64,000 nucleotides of DNA. Origin: Candidatus Nitrotoga arctica (GTDB taxonomy: Bacteria > Pseudomonadota > Gammaproteobacteria > Burkholderiales > Gallionellaceae). Location: contig NZ_OU912926.1 of NCBI RefSeq assembly GCF_918378365.1, forward strand, positions 3,224,001-3,288,000, given 5' to 3'. The notes below the pieces were generated by a model. That model did not search any database. It had not been told where the DNA came from and worked only from the letters and a program-made list of their open reading frames with translations. The first letter of the stretch is position 1, and each line of letters begins with the position of its first letter. Positions 1 to 8,515 of the stretch are shown in pieces. Both the position numbers and the translations under genes were made by a program.

Positions 1-127
1 TCCCGCCCATCAACGCCCCCCAGGAAAAACCAATTATGCTGTAAATAATACATGCATAAATAAACCACAATGTATATTTGGTATATTCTTTATCCTGAGT
101 CCAAGGCTCATTTGGTTCCTGCATCAT
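1..127 (-). CDS. Heme-copper oxidase subunit I (cbb3/NOR-like), N-terminal fragment
   Basis: The reading frame opens at an ATG pair (first ATG at 127, second at 124) and runs off the left edge of the window, so only about 42 residues are visible. They give a hydrophilic head (MMQEPNEPWTQDKEY), then the start of a transmembrane helix that includes GFSWGALMGG, which resembles the first helix of CcoN/NorB-type subunits I. The start overlaps the end of the upstream membrane cytochrome c gene by 20 bases, so the two are probably translationally coupled and form one terminal oxidase or NO reductase. Which of the two it is cannot be decided from this fragment, because the heme and copper histidines lie outside the window. 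Confidence 0.55.
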   Translation of the reverse strand, partial: MMQEPNEPWTQDKEYTKYTLWFIYACIIYSIIGFSWGALMGG

Positions 128-704
128 GCTGATTCTCTTTCGCTTTTAATTTCACTTCTTCACGTACATCCTTATAATCCGATTTCCAGCTATCTGGCGC
201 CCACATCCTAACCATCTCATCAATAAACTTGGACTCTCCACCCACAGGAGGAAGTCGCGACGCATTAGACCCTGGATTGGCTCGTAACTCGGAAAGAAAC
301 ATAGCGATCGCCTGCAAATCCGCTTGCGGCAATTTCGCTACGAAAGCAGCTCCTTTAAAAGGGCCATGATCCATCGTTGTTCCAGGGTAAGATGCTTCTG
401 GATCGGTTAAAAATTTGTTAAGGTATTCAAGGGTACGCTTGGAACCGATACCGTCGAGAACCAACCCCATATTTGTACCGTTGCGCATTGCGCGGTGACA
501 GACAGTGCATCCCGCTGTACGAAATAATTCTGACCCGCGCAAGCCTTTTGTGGAAAAGTCATACTGAAGTACTGGATACATCGGCTTATCCAAGCGTAAT
601 CTGACAACTTCTAGCACCAACCAACTGGCAAAAGCCATAATGCCAATCAGCGCAAAACCCCCAAATAGCAATTTTTCTCCAAGCTTCATATTGCTAATTG
701 CCAT
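108..704 (-). CDS. Membrane-anchored monoheme cytochrome c (oxidase/reductase subunit II)
   Basis: This 198-residue protein has one N-terminal membrane helix (about residues 11-33) and one periplasmic cytochrome c domain. The heme motif CTVCH is at residues 66-70, and Met111 is the likely axial ligand. The layout matches the membrane c-type subunits (CcoO- or NorC-like) that feed electrons to a heme-copper subunit I, and the next gene downstream begins with such a subunit, overlapping by 20 bases. A GGGAG ribosome site precedes the ATG at 704. The charged C-terminal tail (about 160-198) has no motif I recognise. It is separated from the upstream diheme cytochrome gene by a strong hairpin. Confidence 0.8.
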   Translation of the reverse strand: MAISNMKLGEKLLFGGFALIGIMAFASWLVLEVVRLRLDKPMYPVLQYDFSTKGLRGSELFRTAGCTVCHRAMRNGTNMGLVLDGIGSKRTLEYLNKFLTDPEASYPGTTMDHGPFKGAAFVAKLPQADLQAIAMFLSELRANPGSNASRLPPVGGESKFIDEMVRMWAPDSWKSDYKDVREEVKLKAKENQHDAGTK

Positions 705-745
705 ACTGAATTACTCCCGACTACTTAATATACATTCCAATAGAT

Positions 746-784
746 AAAATCCCCGCGTCCAGAACAACTCGACGCGGGGATTTT
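746..784 (-). terminator. Strong hairpin terminator between the two cytochrome genes
   Basis: A perfect 14-bp inverted repeat (AAAATCCCCGCGTC and its complement) spans 746-759 and 771-784 with an 11-base loop. The A/T flanks give a U-run on either strand. It lies after the stop of the diheme cytochrome gene and before the membrane cytochrome gene, so it should end or attenuate transcription coming from 1597. Confidence 0.75.
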
Positions 785-817
785 AAAAACAAAATCTATT
801 CAATAACTTAAATACTT

Positions 818-1597
818 CTATCGAACTAAAATTTCCTTCAAAACGGTTTGATTATCTATCAAAAGTCCGTCCCGTACATTAATTGGCTGAGCAGTAGTCA
901 AATATGCAGCAACATTATAAATGTCGTCATCTGTAAGCGTTTTCGCCACCGCCTGCATCATTGAAACCCCTCCAACTACAGGATCATTATTCCTTGTGCC
1001 ATCACGCCAACTTTTCAATTGATTAACCAAATATACATATTTTTGATTGCCGATTGCCGGAAACATAGGGTCAGCACCGCGACCATTAAACCCATGACAT
1101 GAATAACAAGAGGCTACCTTACCCTTTACCCCACTATGAACCAGAAGTTTTCCTAAATACGGCTGGCCAACCTGCTGGCCCTCTGCTTTAAGAGCTTTCA
1201 AATCAGACGGCTCAAACTTTCTGGGCAAACTATCTACAAATGCAGCCACATCACGGCGGTCTTGCTCGCTCAATGCTTTGGCGAATCCGTTCATTACCGC
1301 GCCTAGCCCAGAGGGGACTCGCTTATCTGCAGCAAAATTAGTGAGCTGTTTAACTATATAAACATAACCAATATTGGCTAAACGGGGCGCGCCCATGGCA
1401 TCATTACCTAATGCATTTTCACCATGACAGGTCAGGCAAGCAGGAACATCCCCTTTTCCTTGGGTAAAGATGGTCTTACCGTTAGCAGGATTCGCGCTAA
1501 CTTTTCCAGCTTCCGCAGAAGCGGCCGTTCCTGATACCAATACAGTGATAGCTATTATTGCAAGCCATGACGACAACATGGATGTAGATTTGCGCAT
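818..1597 (-). CDS. Periplasmic diheme cytochrome c (c4-like)
   Basis: This 259-residue exported protein has a signal peptide (about residues 1-28, ending TAASA) and two cytochrome c domains in tandem. The heme motifs are CLTCH (54-58) and CYSCH (164-168). Size and two-domain architecture fit cytochrome c4, a soluble or peripherally bound electron carrier to terminal oxidases. That role suits the adjacent membrane cytochrome and heme-copper subunit. A purine-rich AAGGGGGGGAA site precedes the ATG. The assignment to c4 rests on architecture only, and other diheme class I cytochromes remain possible. Confidence 0.82.
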   Translation of the reverse strand: MRKSTSMLSSWLAIIAITVLVSGTAASAEAGKVSANPANGKTIFTQGKGDVPACLTCHGENALGNDAMGAPRLANIGYVYIVKQLTNFAADKRVPSGLGAVMNGFAKALSEQDRRDVAAFVDSLPRKFEPSDLKALKAEGQQVGQPYLGKLLVHSGVKGKVASCYSCHGFNGRGADPMFPAIGNQKYVYLVNQLKSWRDGTRNNDPVVGGVSMMQAVAKTLTDDDIYNVAAYLTTAQPINVRDGLLIDNQTVLKEILVR

Positions 1598-1754
1598 TTC
1601 CCCCCCTTATTTCTTGAATTCTTCAATTTAATCTTCCCTTAACAACTTTACAAGTTGCTGGTCTTTCAACCACTATGTAAAGACACACCATGTTTTCGAA
1701 AGACATCCAAAAACAATATTTTCGCCATCCACAGTATTATTTAGCCTTGTTTCA

Positions 1755-1856
1755 TTAAGAATTCTTCTTAAACAAGATCGCGGCCATACCAAAAATAAAT
1801 CCAAAAATACACACATACATCAAAAGAACTTGGCCGGTAGTCACATTCTCAAACAT
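1755..1856 (-). CDS. 33-residue single-helix membrane peptide
   Basis: This short reading frame encodes MFENVTTGQVLLMYVCIFGF followed by IFGMAAILFKKNS. It has a short polar head, one membrane helix (about residues 10-29) and a positively charged end, the shape of small oxidase subunits such as CcoQ/CcoM. A strong GGAGGAGAAGTT ribosome site directly precedes the ATG, which is the main reason to accept it as a gene. It lies on the same strand, about 160 bases upstream of the diheme cytochrome gene, so it may be the first gene of the respiratory cluster. I do not recognise the family. Confidence 0.6.
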   Translation of the reverse strand: MFENVTTGQVLLMYVCIFGFIFGMAAILFKKNS

Positions 1857-2089
1857 AACTTCTCCTCCTCTCCAATACTGCTTTGGTTAAAAAACTTATT
1901 GTGCTCATGGTCTTTCTAGACTGACGAATTTTATCACTGCCAATTTATATTACGCAAGTTTTTTAGCAATTTGGACTTTCGGGATCGCTTCAGTTTAAAA
2001 CACATCATTTCTCCAAACTTAATATCACATTAGCAGTTACTGCAGTGTGCATGATCAGCACGGGTACGTTATACTGCGACTCTTGGAAA

Positions 2090-2166
2090 GCGCCCGTAGC
2101 TCAGCTGGATAGAGTATTGGTTTCCGAAGCCAAGGGTCGTGGGTTCGACTCCCGCCGGGCGCACCA
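2090..2166 (+). tRNA. tRNA-Arg (anticodon CCG)
   Basis: The cloverleaf is complete. The acceptor GCGCCCG pairs with CGGGCGC at 2156-2162, the D arm contains AGCTGGATAGAGT, the anticodon loop TTCCGAA holds CCG at 2124-2126, the T arm is GTGGGTTCGACTCCCGC-like, and an encoded CCA lies at 2164-2166. It reads CGG arginine codons. A TTATACT box about 20 bases upstream could serve as the -10 element. Confidence 0.95.
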
Positions 2167-2737
2167 GTAATCAAAATTATGACTGGTTTTAACCATTACT
2201 TTTTTAGCTTTTAAAGTTTGGCCTGCACGGGAATCTTGAATGACCGTTTTGGGCTGATCCATAGCAGCGCAATATCTGGCAGCCCTCATGACGCAGCTGC
2301 TAGTGCAAGACATGCACACCCGCAATCAACAAGTAGGCAAAGTTATCGAAGAAAGATAGGGCGAAATCCGGTTGGATTTAAAATCGCACTTTAAAATCTG
2401 CTTGATCAAATTCCCGCCTATCCACATACACAATAATTCTATTGGTTATGATCATGTGTAATAGCAATATCGATCAACAATGTTTTCACGATTCTGCTGC
2501 TATGAAAAATCCGTTTATCGGATAGCTGAAGCCCATGATGCCTCTCAAAAATCAATTAAAACACCGACTAAACTTAATAAGCCGCGATCTATTTGTGCAG
2601 CACATCAGCAATGTTATGAACAACCTAACATAAATATAACTATAGAATGGAGCCATAACATACCCAATCGACCCTGAGATCATTCGTAAAGCGACTGAAT
2701 CCATACCATTTTCAATCCGCTAGCACAGAAACAACAC
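2167..2737. other. Intergenic stretch between tRNA-Arg and argA
   Basis: I see no convincing gene here. A 65-codon plus-strand frame (2480-2677) has no ribosome site and a composition unlike a protein, and a minus-strand frame crossing the tRNA is an artefact. No repeat of the tRNA 3' end that would mark an integrated element is visible nearby. The argA promoter presumably lies in the AT-rich 2400-2700 part. Confidence 0.4.
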
Positions 2738-4063
2738 ATGCCATACAGCCCCATACCTCCCACCGAATTTGTTGCCTGGTTTCGTTCGGTTGCGCCTTAC
2801 ATCAACGCCTTTCGTGGCCGCACTTTCGTGGTCGCCTTCGGCGGTGAAGTAGTAGCAGATGGTAAATTCGTCGAACTGACCCACGACCTTAATCTACTTT
2901 CCAGCTTGGGTGTGCGCCTCGTATTAGTACATGGCGCTCGTCCACAAATCGAACGTCATTTATCGCGCAACAATCTTGAAGACCACTATCACCATGGTAT
3001 CCGCCTAACCAATTCAGAAGCCATGCAATGCGTAAAAGAAGCGGTGGGTCGCGTGCGAGTAGAAATCGAGGCTTTGCTGTCGATGGGCTTGGCGAATTCA
3101 CCTATGGCTAACGCCGATATCCGCGTCGCGGGCGGCAACTTCATCACCGCCCAACCGATGGGCGTAATTCATGGCGTGGATTTACTGCATACTGGCAGCG
3201 TGCGTAAAATAGACGTTGTAGCGATCAAAAACCGACTTGAGCACAATGAAGTGGTTTTACTTTCACCCCTTGGTTATTCGCCCACCGGCGAGGTGTTCAA
3301 CCTCACTCTGGAAGAGGTGGCAACGCGTACCGCTATCGCGCTTGACGCAGATAAACTGATTTTTCTAATGGAGATGGACGGCGTGCAAGATAAGCACGGC
3401 AATTTACTGCGAGAATTAACCGTCGCCAATGTCAATACCCTCTTGTCCGAAAAAGGCAAGTTGCCAGAAGATGTATCACTGTTCCTGCCGTGCGCGGTGC
3501 ACGCCTGCGAAGCAGGCGTAGCACGCACGCACCTGATCAGCCGCCATATTGACGGCGCCATTTTACAAGAACTTTTCAGTGATATCGGTATCGGCAGCAT
3601 GGTGGTGGGAAGCACACTCAACACTTTGCGTGATGCCACAATTAATGATGTAGGCGGCATTTTGCAACTGCTGCAACCATTGGAAGCTGAAGGCATACTA
3701 GTACGACGTGGCCGCGAGCGACTGGAACGTGAAATTGGGCACTTCGTGGTGCTGGAACATGACCACCGCATCATCGGCTGCGCCGCATTGTATCCATTCG
3801 TCGAAGAGCGAACCGCCGAGCTCGCCTGCCTCGCTGTGCAAACCAACTACCGCAAACAAGGTTACGGCGACACACTACTTAAACACATCCTGGCCGAGGC
3901 CCAAGCACAAGGCTTACATAAGCTATTCGTGTTGACCACGCGCACTGCTCACTGGTTTATTGAACGGGGCTTCAAGGAAACGGATGTCGGGCAATTGCCT
4001 ACACAGAAAAAAATGCTTTACAACTATCAGCGCCGCTCCAAGGTATTTCTGAAAAACCTATGA
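2738..4063 (+). CDS. argA: Amino-acid N-acetyltransferase (N-acetylglutamate synthase)
   Basis: ArgA transfers acetyl from acetyl-CoA to glutamate, the first step of arginine synthesis in the cytoplasm. The 441-residue length and two-domain order match the classical enzyme. An N-terminal amino-acid-kinase-like fold (about 20-290, with VVAFGGEVV and LVLVHGARPQ) provides the arginine-binding regulatory part. A C-terminal GNAT domain (about 300-435) has the acetyl-CoA loop RKQGYG at 372-377. There is no obvious Shine-Dalgarno sequence before the chosen ATG, but the next N-terminal residues already fit the family. Feedback inhibition by arginine is typical of the family. The gene stands alone, followed by yggX after 94 bases. 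Confidence 0.93.
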   Translation: MPYSPIPPTEFVAWFRSVAPYINAFRGRTFVVAFGGEVVADGKFVELTHDLNLLSSLGVRLVLVHGARPQIERHLSRNNLEDHYHHGIRLTNSEAMQCVKEAVGRVRVEIEALLSMGLANSPMANADIRVAGGNFITAQPMGVIHGVDLLHTGSVRKIDVVAIKNRLEHNEVVLLSPLGYSPTGEVFNLTLEEVATRTAIALDADKLIFLMEMDGVQDKHGNLLRELTVANVNTLLSEKGKLPEDVSLFLPCAVHACEAGVARTHLISRHIDGAILQELFSDIGIGSMVVGSTLNTLRDATINDVGGILQLLQPLEAEGILVRRGRERLEREIGHFVVLEHDHRIIGCAALYPFVEERTAELACLAVQTNYRKQGYGDTLLKHILAEAQAQGLHKLFVLTTRTAHWFIERGFKETDVGQLPTQKKMLYNYQRRSKVFLKNL

Positions 4064-4157
4064 TCAAATCGTACATAGAATGCAGTTGAATCTTTGCGGG
4101 TCTTGGTGATTGATGTCAGAATTAAAACCTTAAACTAAATAATCGGAGAACTTAATA

Positions 4158-4430
4158 ATGACAAGAATGGTGCACTGCATCAAATTGGGCCACGAAGCAG
4201 AAGGACTGGAGCGCGCGCCATATCCTGGCGAGTTGGGAAAACGCATTTTCGAGCAGGTTTCGAAAGAGGCTTGGGCCGCGTGGCTCAAACACCAGACCAT
4301 GCTGGTCAACGAAAACCGCTTGAATCTCGCAGAGGCTCATGCTCGCAAATATTTAGCCCAACAAATGGAAAACCATTTCTTTGGCGATGGCGCGGAAATG
4401 CCTTCCGGCTATATGCCGCCGGGCAAATAA
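4158..4430 (+). CDS. yggX: Fe(2+)-trafficking / oxidative damage protection protein YggX
   Basis: This 90-residue cytoplasmic protein belongs to the YggX family, which protects iron-sulfur clusters and handles labile iron. The start [11 protein letters not shown] with Cys7, the central [13 protein letters not shown] segment and the [10 protein letters not shown] end are diagnostic, and the length is exactly that of the family. A CGGAGAAC ribosome site precedes the ATG. It converges with the PfkB kinase gene, and a weak 5-bp hairpin (CTTCC/GGAAG, near 4500) between them may act as terminator. Confidence 0.93.
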   Translation: MTRMVHCIKLGHEAEGLERAPYPGELGKRIFEQVSKEAWAAWLKHQTMLVNENRLNLAEAHARKYLAQQMENHFFGDGAEMPSGYMPPGK

Positions 4431-4546
4431 ATAATTTATGTCGTCGACTCGGCCACCAAATTAAAAAGCTCACCTAACCCAGCCGACCTTAATACTCGCT
4501 CTTCCTCCCAAACGGAAGAAAAAGCAAGATCGCACTGCAGAAGAAA

Positions 4547-5485
4547 TTATAGGCTAATGGAATAGCCAAAGTATTTGTGAAATAGAGTGGAGAGCTCGTC
4601 GCGAGTGGGATTGTGGTTCTGTCCGCCACGGCTGGCGATTTTCAGCGAACCTAGCAAAGAGGCAAGACGTCCGGTGGTATCCCAATCCCAGCCTTGCTGA
4701 ATGCCGTGCAGCAAACCTGCACGATAAGCATCACCGCAGCCAGTGGGGTCGAGCAATGTCTCAGCCATGGGCGTTGGGATGCGCACCTCCTTGCCATCTG
4801 CATAAATGAGCGACCCTTGTGCGCCGAGGGTAATGATGAAAGCCTGTGTCAGCTTGCTGAGTTCTTCAATTTTTTTTCCAGTTTTTTCCTGCAATAGCTT
4901 GGCCTCATAGTCATTTACCGTCACATAATCCGCCTGCTTGACGAAGTTCAATAATTCATCACTACTAAACATCGGCATACCTTGACCCGGATCGAACACG
5001 AAGGGAATGCCTGCCGCATGGAATTCCTGCGCGTGCTGCAACATGCCTGCACGCCCATCTGGGGATACGATGCCAAGCGTAACATCTTTGGCATCGAATA
5101 CATGGTTCTGTTCAGAGAAGCTCATCGCACCAGGATGGAAGGCAGTAATCTGATTATCGTCCAGATCGGTTGTGATAAAAGCTTGGCCAGTGAAACTGTC
5201 CGGTACATGACGAATGTATTGTTGCGATAAGCCTAATTTTTCCAGGCGTGACGTGTAAGGGCCAAAATCATCACCTACCGTCGCCATGATCAACGGATTG
5301 CCTTCGAGTAGTTTCAAATTATAGGCAATGTTCCCTGCACAGCCGCCAAACTCTCGACGCATCTCCGGCACCAGAAAGGAGACATTCAGGATGTGTATCT
5401 GCTCAGGCAAGATGTGTTTTTTGAACTGGTCGTTAAACACCATGATGATGTCGTAGGCTAAGGAGCCACAAATGAGCGTATGCAT
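4547..5485 (-). CDS. PfkB-family carbohydrate/nucleoside kinase
   Basis: This 312-residue sugar kinase has the ribokinase/adenosine-kinase fold. The C-terminal signature DPTGCGDAYRAGLL carries the catalytic Asp252 and the anion hole, and the N-terminal GGCAGNIAYNL segment is the substrate lid and binding motif. It phosphorylates a hydroxymethyl group of a sugar or nucleoside with ATP. The N terminus (HTLICGSLAYDIIM) resembles adenosine-kinase-like members of proteobacteria, but the substrate cannot be read from the sequence. It is a monocistronic minus-strand gene with no metabolic partner beside it. Confidence 0.82.
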   Translation of the reverse strand: MHTLICGSLAYDIIMVFNDQFKKHILPEQIHILNVSFLVPEMRREFGGCAGNIAYNLKLLEGNPLIMATVGDDFGPYTSRLEKLGLSQQYIRHVPDSFTGQAFITTDLDDNQITAFHPGAMSFSEQNHVFDAKDVTLGIVSPDGRAGMLQHAQEFHAAGIPFVFDPGQGMPMFSSDELLNFVKQADYVTVNDYEAKLLQEKTGKKIEELSKLTQAFIITLGAQGSLIYADGKEVRIPTPMAETLLDPTGCGDAYRAGLLHGIQQGWDWDTTGRLASLLGSLKIASRGGQNHNPTRDELSTLFHKYFGYSISL

Positions 5486-5645
5486 ATTGATCGCGTGAGT
5501 TGAATAAAGGGGACAGGGATTATAGCAGTCAGCATAGTATCAATTTGACATAGCCCTCTCAGCTCTTCCTGATTTAACCATCTCAACCCTCAAATATTAA
5601 TGGGAATTCAAATCAGAAATTAAAAAAAGTTACATCAAAATTTCT

Positions 5646-7043
5646 TCAATATCGTCGTTGTACCCACTCAATTAGCGCGTTTTGTGCTTGCTGCCCTGCT
5701 GCGGCATTGGGATGGTTGATTAAAAAAACCAAAATCCATTGCTTTCCGCTACGGGATTGCACATAACCGGCAACGGCTTGCACGCCTTCCAGCGAACCAG
5801 TTTTTAGATGAGCGTGGTTAGCAGCTTCACTGTCCGTGAGGCGTTTTTTAAAGGTACCATCCACCCCGACGATAGGTAAGGAGGCCTCGAATTCCATTGA
5901 TAACGGGCTGCGCTGCGCGCTACGCAACAACAATGCCAAACTGCGCGGACTGATCCGTTCCCGACGCGAAAGTCCGGCACCGTTTTCCAGTATCAGTTCA
6001 GGGAAATACAATTTTTTTTGGGTCAGCCAATTACGTATAGTCCGTTCGCTGTGAGTGAAGTTGGCGGGTATCTCGGCAGTCCCGCCCAAGCTTAGAAAAA
6101 GTTGACGCGCCATAACATTGTTGCTGAATTTATTAATGTCGCGAATCAATTCAGCCAATGGCGCGGAATTATGTGTTGCAAACAGAATCGCATTATCTGG
6201 AACCGTACCCTCACGCAATGTACCCTGCAGCACGCCCCCCATCTCTTGCCACAACACACGAAACACGGCATATAGATAGCTTGGGTGGGACAGCAAGCTG
6301 ACATGTCGCTCACGCTCACCGCACTGGGCCGGAAAAACACCTTGTACACGTAGCGTATCGCCTTGCAATTGCATGGACAGCGCATCATTCCAGTCGCTGC
6401 AATTTACTGGTACGGTTGCTGCCATAACGCGGTTGTCCAGCCTGATGCCCGCTAGTTCCGGCATGCTGATAATCTTGATTTTTTCGCCCTCTGGAATAAA
6501 GCGCAGGCGCACAGAGTTAAAATTAAGCAACAACGCATCCGGTCCCGTGTTGTAGGGACGCATCGGCTCGTTATCGAATTCCGCGGGATCGTGCGGAGCG
6601 AGCTGGAATACACTACGGTCCAGCACCAGATCGCCGCGAATCTCACGCAGACCGCGACTACGCAGCTCATGTAGCCACAGCCATAATTTTTCCAGCGTCA
6701 ATTTGGGATCGCCGTAACCCTTCAGGATCAGGTCGCCGTGCAGCACATCTTGTTCCAACTTGCCGTCAAGATATGCCTCTGTCTTCCAGCTATACGAAGG
6801 GCCTAGCAATTCCAGCCCAGCGTAAGTGGTGAGCAGTTTCATGGTTGAAGCCGGACTCATCGACTGCTTCGCATTCACACTAATAAGCGGTATACGCGCA
6901 TTCACCTCGCGTACCTCCACACCGATACTGTCCAGCGGAATGTGCGCTAGCTGCAGCGCTTTCACCACTGGCGGCGGCAGTATGGCGGCGTAAGAACTGG
7001 GAATGAAGAAAAAGATAAGTATCAGTTTGTGAAGCAGCTTCAT
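5646..7043 (-). CDS. dacB: D-alanyl-D-alanine carboxypeptidase/endopeptidase (PBP4)
   Basis: DacB trims peptidoglycan peptides in the periplasm. I start it at the ATG at 7043, giving 465 residues, because this gives a clean signal peptide (MKLLHKLILIFFFIPSSYAA) preceded by AGAGG. A longer frame reaching 7115 would put 24 polar residues before the signal. The three serine-acylase motifs are present: STMK with Ser66 and Lys69, SNN in the middle, and KTG in LKTGSLEG near the C terminus. The family's inserted domain lies between the first two motifs. It follows bioA on the same strand. Confidence 0.9.
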   Translation of the reverse strand: MKLLHKLILIFFFIPSSYAAILPPPVVKALQLAHIPLDSIGVEVREVNARIPLISVNAKQSMSPASTMKLLTTYAGLELLGPSYSWKTEAYLDGKLEQDVLHGDLILKGYGDPKLTLEKLWLWLHELRSRGLREIRGDLVLDRSVFQLAPHDPAEFDNEPMRPYNTGPDALLLNFNSVRLRFIPEGEKIKIISMPELAGIRLDNRVMAATVPVNCSDWNDALSMQLQGDTLRVQGVFPAQCGERERHVSLLSHPSYLYAVFRVLWQEMGGVLQGTLREGTVPDNAILFATHNSAPLAELIRDINKFSNNVMARQLFLSLGGTAEIPANFTHSERTIRNWLTQKKLYFPELILENGAGLSRRERISPRSLALLLRSAQRSPLSMEFEASLPIVGVDGTFKKRLTDSEAANHAHLKTGSLEGVQAVAGYVQSRSGKQWILVFLINHPNAAAGQQAQNALIEWVQRRY

Positions 7044-7060
7044 GAATACCTCTCTACTGC

Positions 7061-7088
7061 CGTCATTCGCGCTTTTGCGGGAATGACG
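7061..7088. repeat. Short inverted repeat between bioA and dacB
   Basis: CGTCATTCGCGC and GCGGGAATGACG form a 12-bp stem with one mismatch around a TTTT loop. Similar GTCATTCCCGC-type palindromes are scattered in many beta- and gammaproteobacterial genomes. A half-copy (CCCGTCATTCCCG) occurs near 30730. Confidence 0.55.
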
Positions 7089-7115
7089 AGTTTGAATTGC
7101 ACTTCTTTGGTTCAA

Positions 7116-8462
7116 TTAGATGATCGCCGCAATGATTGCCAGTGTATTTTCAACTAACATGTCCATTTCAGCCTCGCTGATGATATAGGGTGGCATGAAA
7201 TAGATCGTATTGCCCATCGGCCTCAGCAGTAGTTCTTTCTCCAGCGCGAGGCTGAAGCAGCGTTGCGCGAAATCGTCATACAAGCTATCCACCTCAAATG
7301 CCCAAATCATGCCAGTGTTGCGGAAATTTTTTACACGGGGGTGATCACGTAAGGGTTCTGCAATGCGGTTAAGATAAACGGCTTTGTTGCGGTTGGTTGC
7401 GATGACATTATCTTGCTCAAAGATTTCCAAGGTAGCCAATGCCGCACGGCAGGCCAACGGATTGCCAGTATAGGAATGTGAATGTAAAAAACCACACGTC
7501 ACCTTATCTGCATAAAATGCCTGATAGATGGTATCCGTGGTCATCACCACGGATAGCGGCAGATAGCCACCGCTTAGACCCTTGGACAAACACAGGAAAT
7601 CCGGCGAAACACCCTCTTCTGTACTATCCCGACCGAGGGACTTTTCTGCCTGCTCACAAGCAAACATCGTTCCCGTCCGTCCCATCCCCACTGCAATTTC
7701 ATCGGCAATGAAATGCACATCGTATTGATCGCATAACTCGCGCGCACGAGTTAAATAAGCCGGGTGATACATAACCATGCCCGCCGCCCCCTGCACTAAC
7801 GGTTCGATAATGAAAGCGGCAATATTATGATGATGTTGCTGCAAATGTGTTTCAAGCTGCGCAGCACAGCGTACAGCATAGTCTCGGGCGCTCTCTCCAG
7901 ATTCTGCATTGCGCCAGTCAGGGCTTAATACTGTGGCATTCTGTTTGATCAATGCACTATATGCACCCTTGAATAGTGCCACATCGGTCACTGACAATGC
8001 GCCTAGTGTTTCACCGTGATAGCTATTTTGCAGACTGATGAAATTGCTCTTGTGAGGCCGACCACTGTTACGCCAATAATGTACGCTCATTTTTAGCGCA
8101 ATTTCAATAGCCGATGCGCCGTCTGAGGCATAAAAACAATGGCCCAGACCGACAGGGGCCAGCTGCGCCAATCGCTCGGAAAGCTGCACCACCGGTTCAT
8201 GAGTAAAGCCAGCCAGCATCACATGCTCTAGCTGCTCTAGCTGAAGGGTAATGGCGGTATTAATGCGCGGGTTGCAATGCCCGAACAAATTCACCCACCA
8301 CGAACTCACCGCATCCAGATAGCGTTTACCGTCAAAATCATATAGCCACATTCCTTGCCCACGCTGGATAGGGATTAGCGGTAAAGTCTCATGGTGCTTC
8401 ATCTGCGTGCAGGGGTGCCACACGGCGGAACGGGAACGGGCAAGCAAATTGATATTAGGCAT
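7116..8462 (-). CDS. bioA: Adenosylmethionine-8-amino-7-oxononanoate aminotransferase
   Basis: BioA makes 7,8-diaminopelargonate from 8-amino-7-oxononanoate using SAM as amino donor, a step in biotin synthesis in the cytoplasm. The family marks are visible: WHPCTQMKHHE and the YLDAVSSWWVNLFGH stretch near the N terminus, the PLP-binding FIADEI segment, and the Schiff-base lysine in LSKGLSGG (Lys294 from the ATG at 8462). An in-frame TTG at 8483 would add seven residues. I prefer the ATG because the homologous start region follows it directly. Other bio genes are absent. An IS630-type insertion begins 53 bases upstream and may have replaced the native promoter. Confidence 0.92.
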   Translation of the reverse strand: MPNINLLARSRSAVWHPCTQMKHHETLPLIPIQRGQGMWLYDFDGKRYLDAVSSWWVNLFGHCNPRINTAITLQLEQLEHVMLAGFTHEPVVQLSERLAQLAPVGLGHCFYASDGASAIEIALKMSVHYWRNSGRPHKSNFISLQNSYHGETLGALSVTDVALFKGAYSALIKQNATVLSPDWRNAESGESARDYAVRCAAQLETHLQQHHHNIAAFIIEPLVQGAAGMVMYHPAYLTRARELCDQYDVHFIADEIAVGMGRTGTMFACEQAEKSLGRDSTEEGVSPDFLCLSKGLSGGYLPLSVVMTTDTIYQAFYADKVTCGFLHSHSYTGNPLACRAALATLEIFEQDNVIATNRNKAVYLNRIAEPLRDHPRVKNFRNTGMIWAFEVDSLYDDFAQRCFSLALEKELLLRPMGNTIYFMPPYIISEAEMDMLVENTLAIIAAII

Positions 8463-8515
8463 GACAGGTCTCAAAGGTTCCAACAGGCTTGGTATATCTA
8501 GCCGTTATTGTTTTA

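Noticed and set aside
2101..2325. Minus-strand frame ending in CARRESNPRPLASETNTLSS
   Set aside because: Its C-terminal part is the antisense of the tRNA-Arg gene, a well-known spurious annotation.
2480..2677. 65-codon plus-strand frame
   Set aside because: It has no ribosome site, no recognisable domain, and AT-rich intergenic composition.
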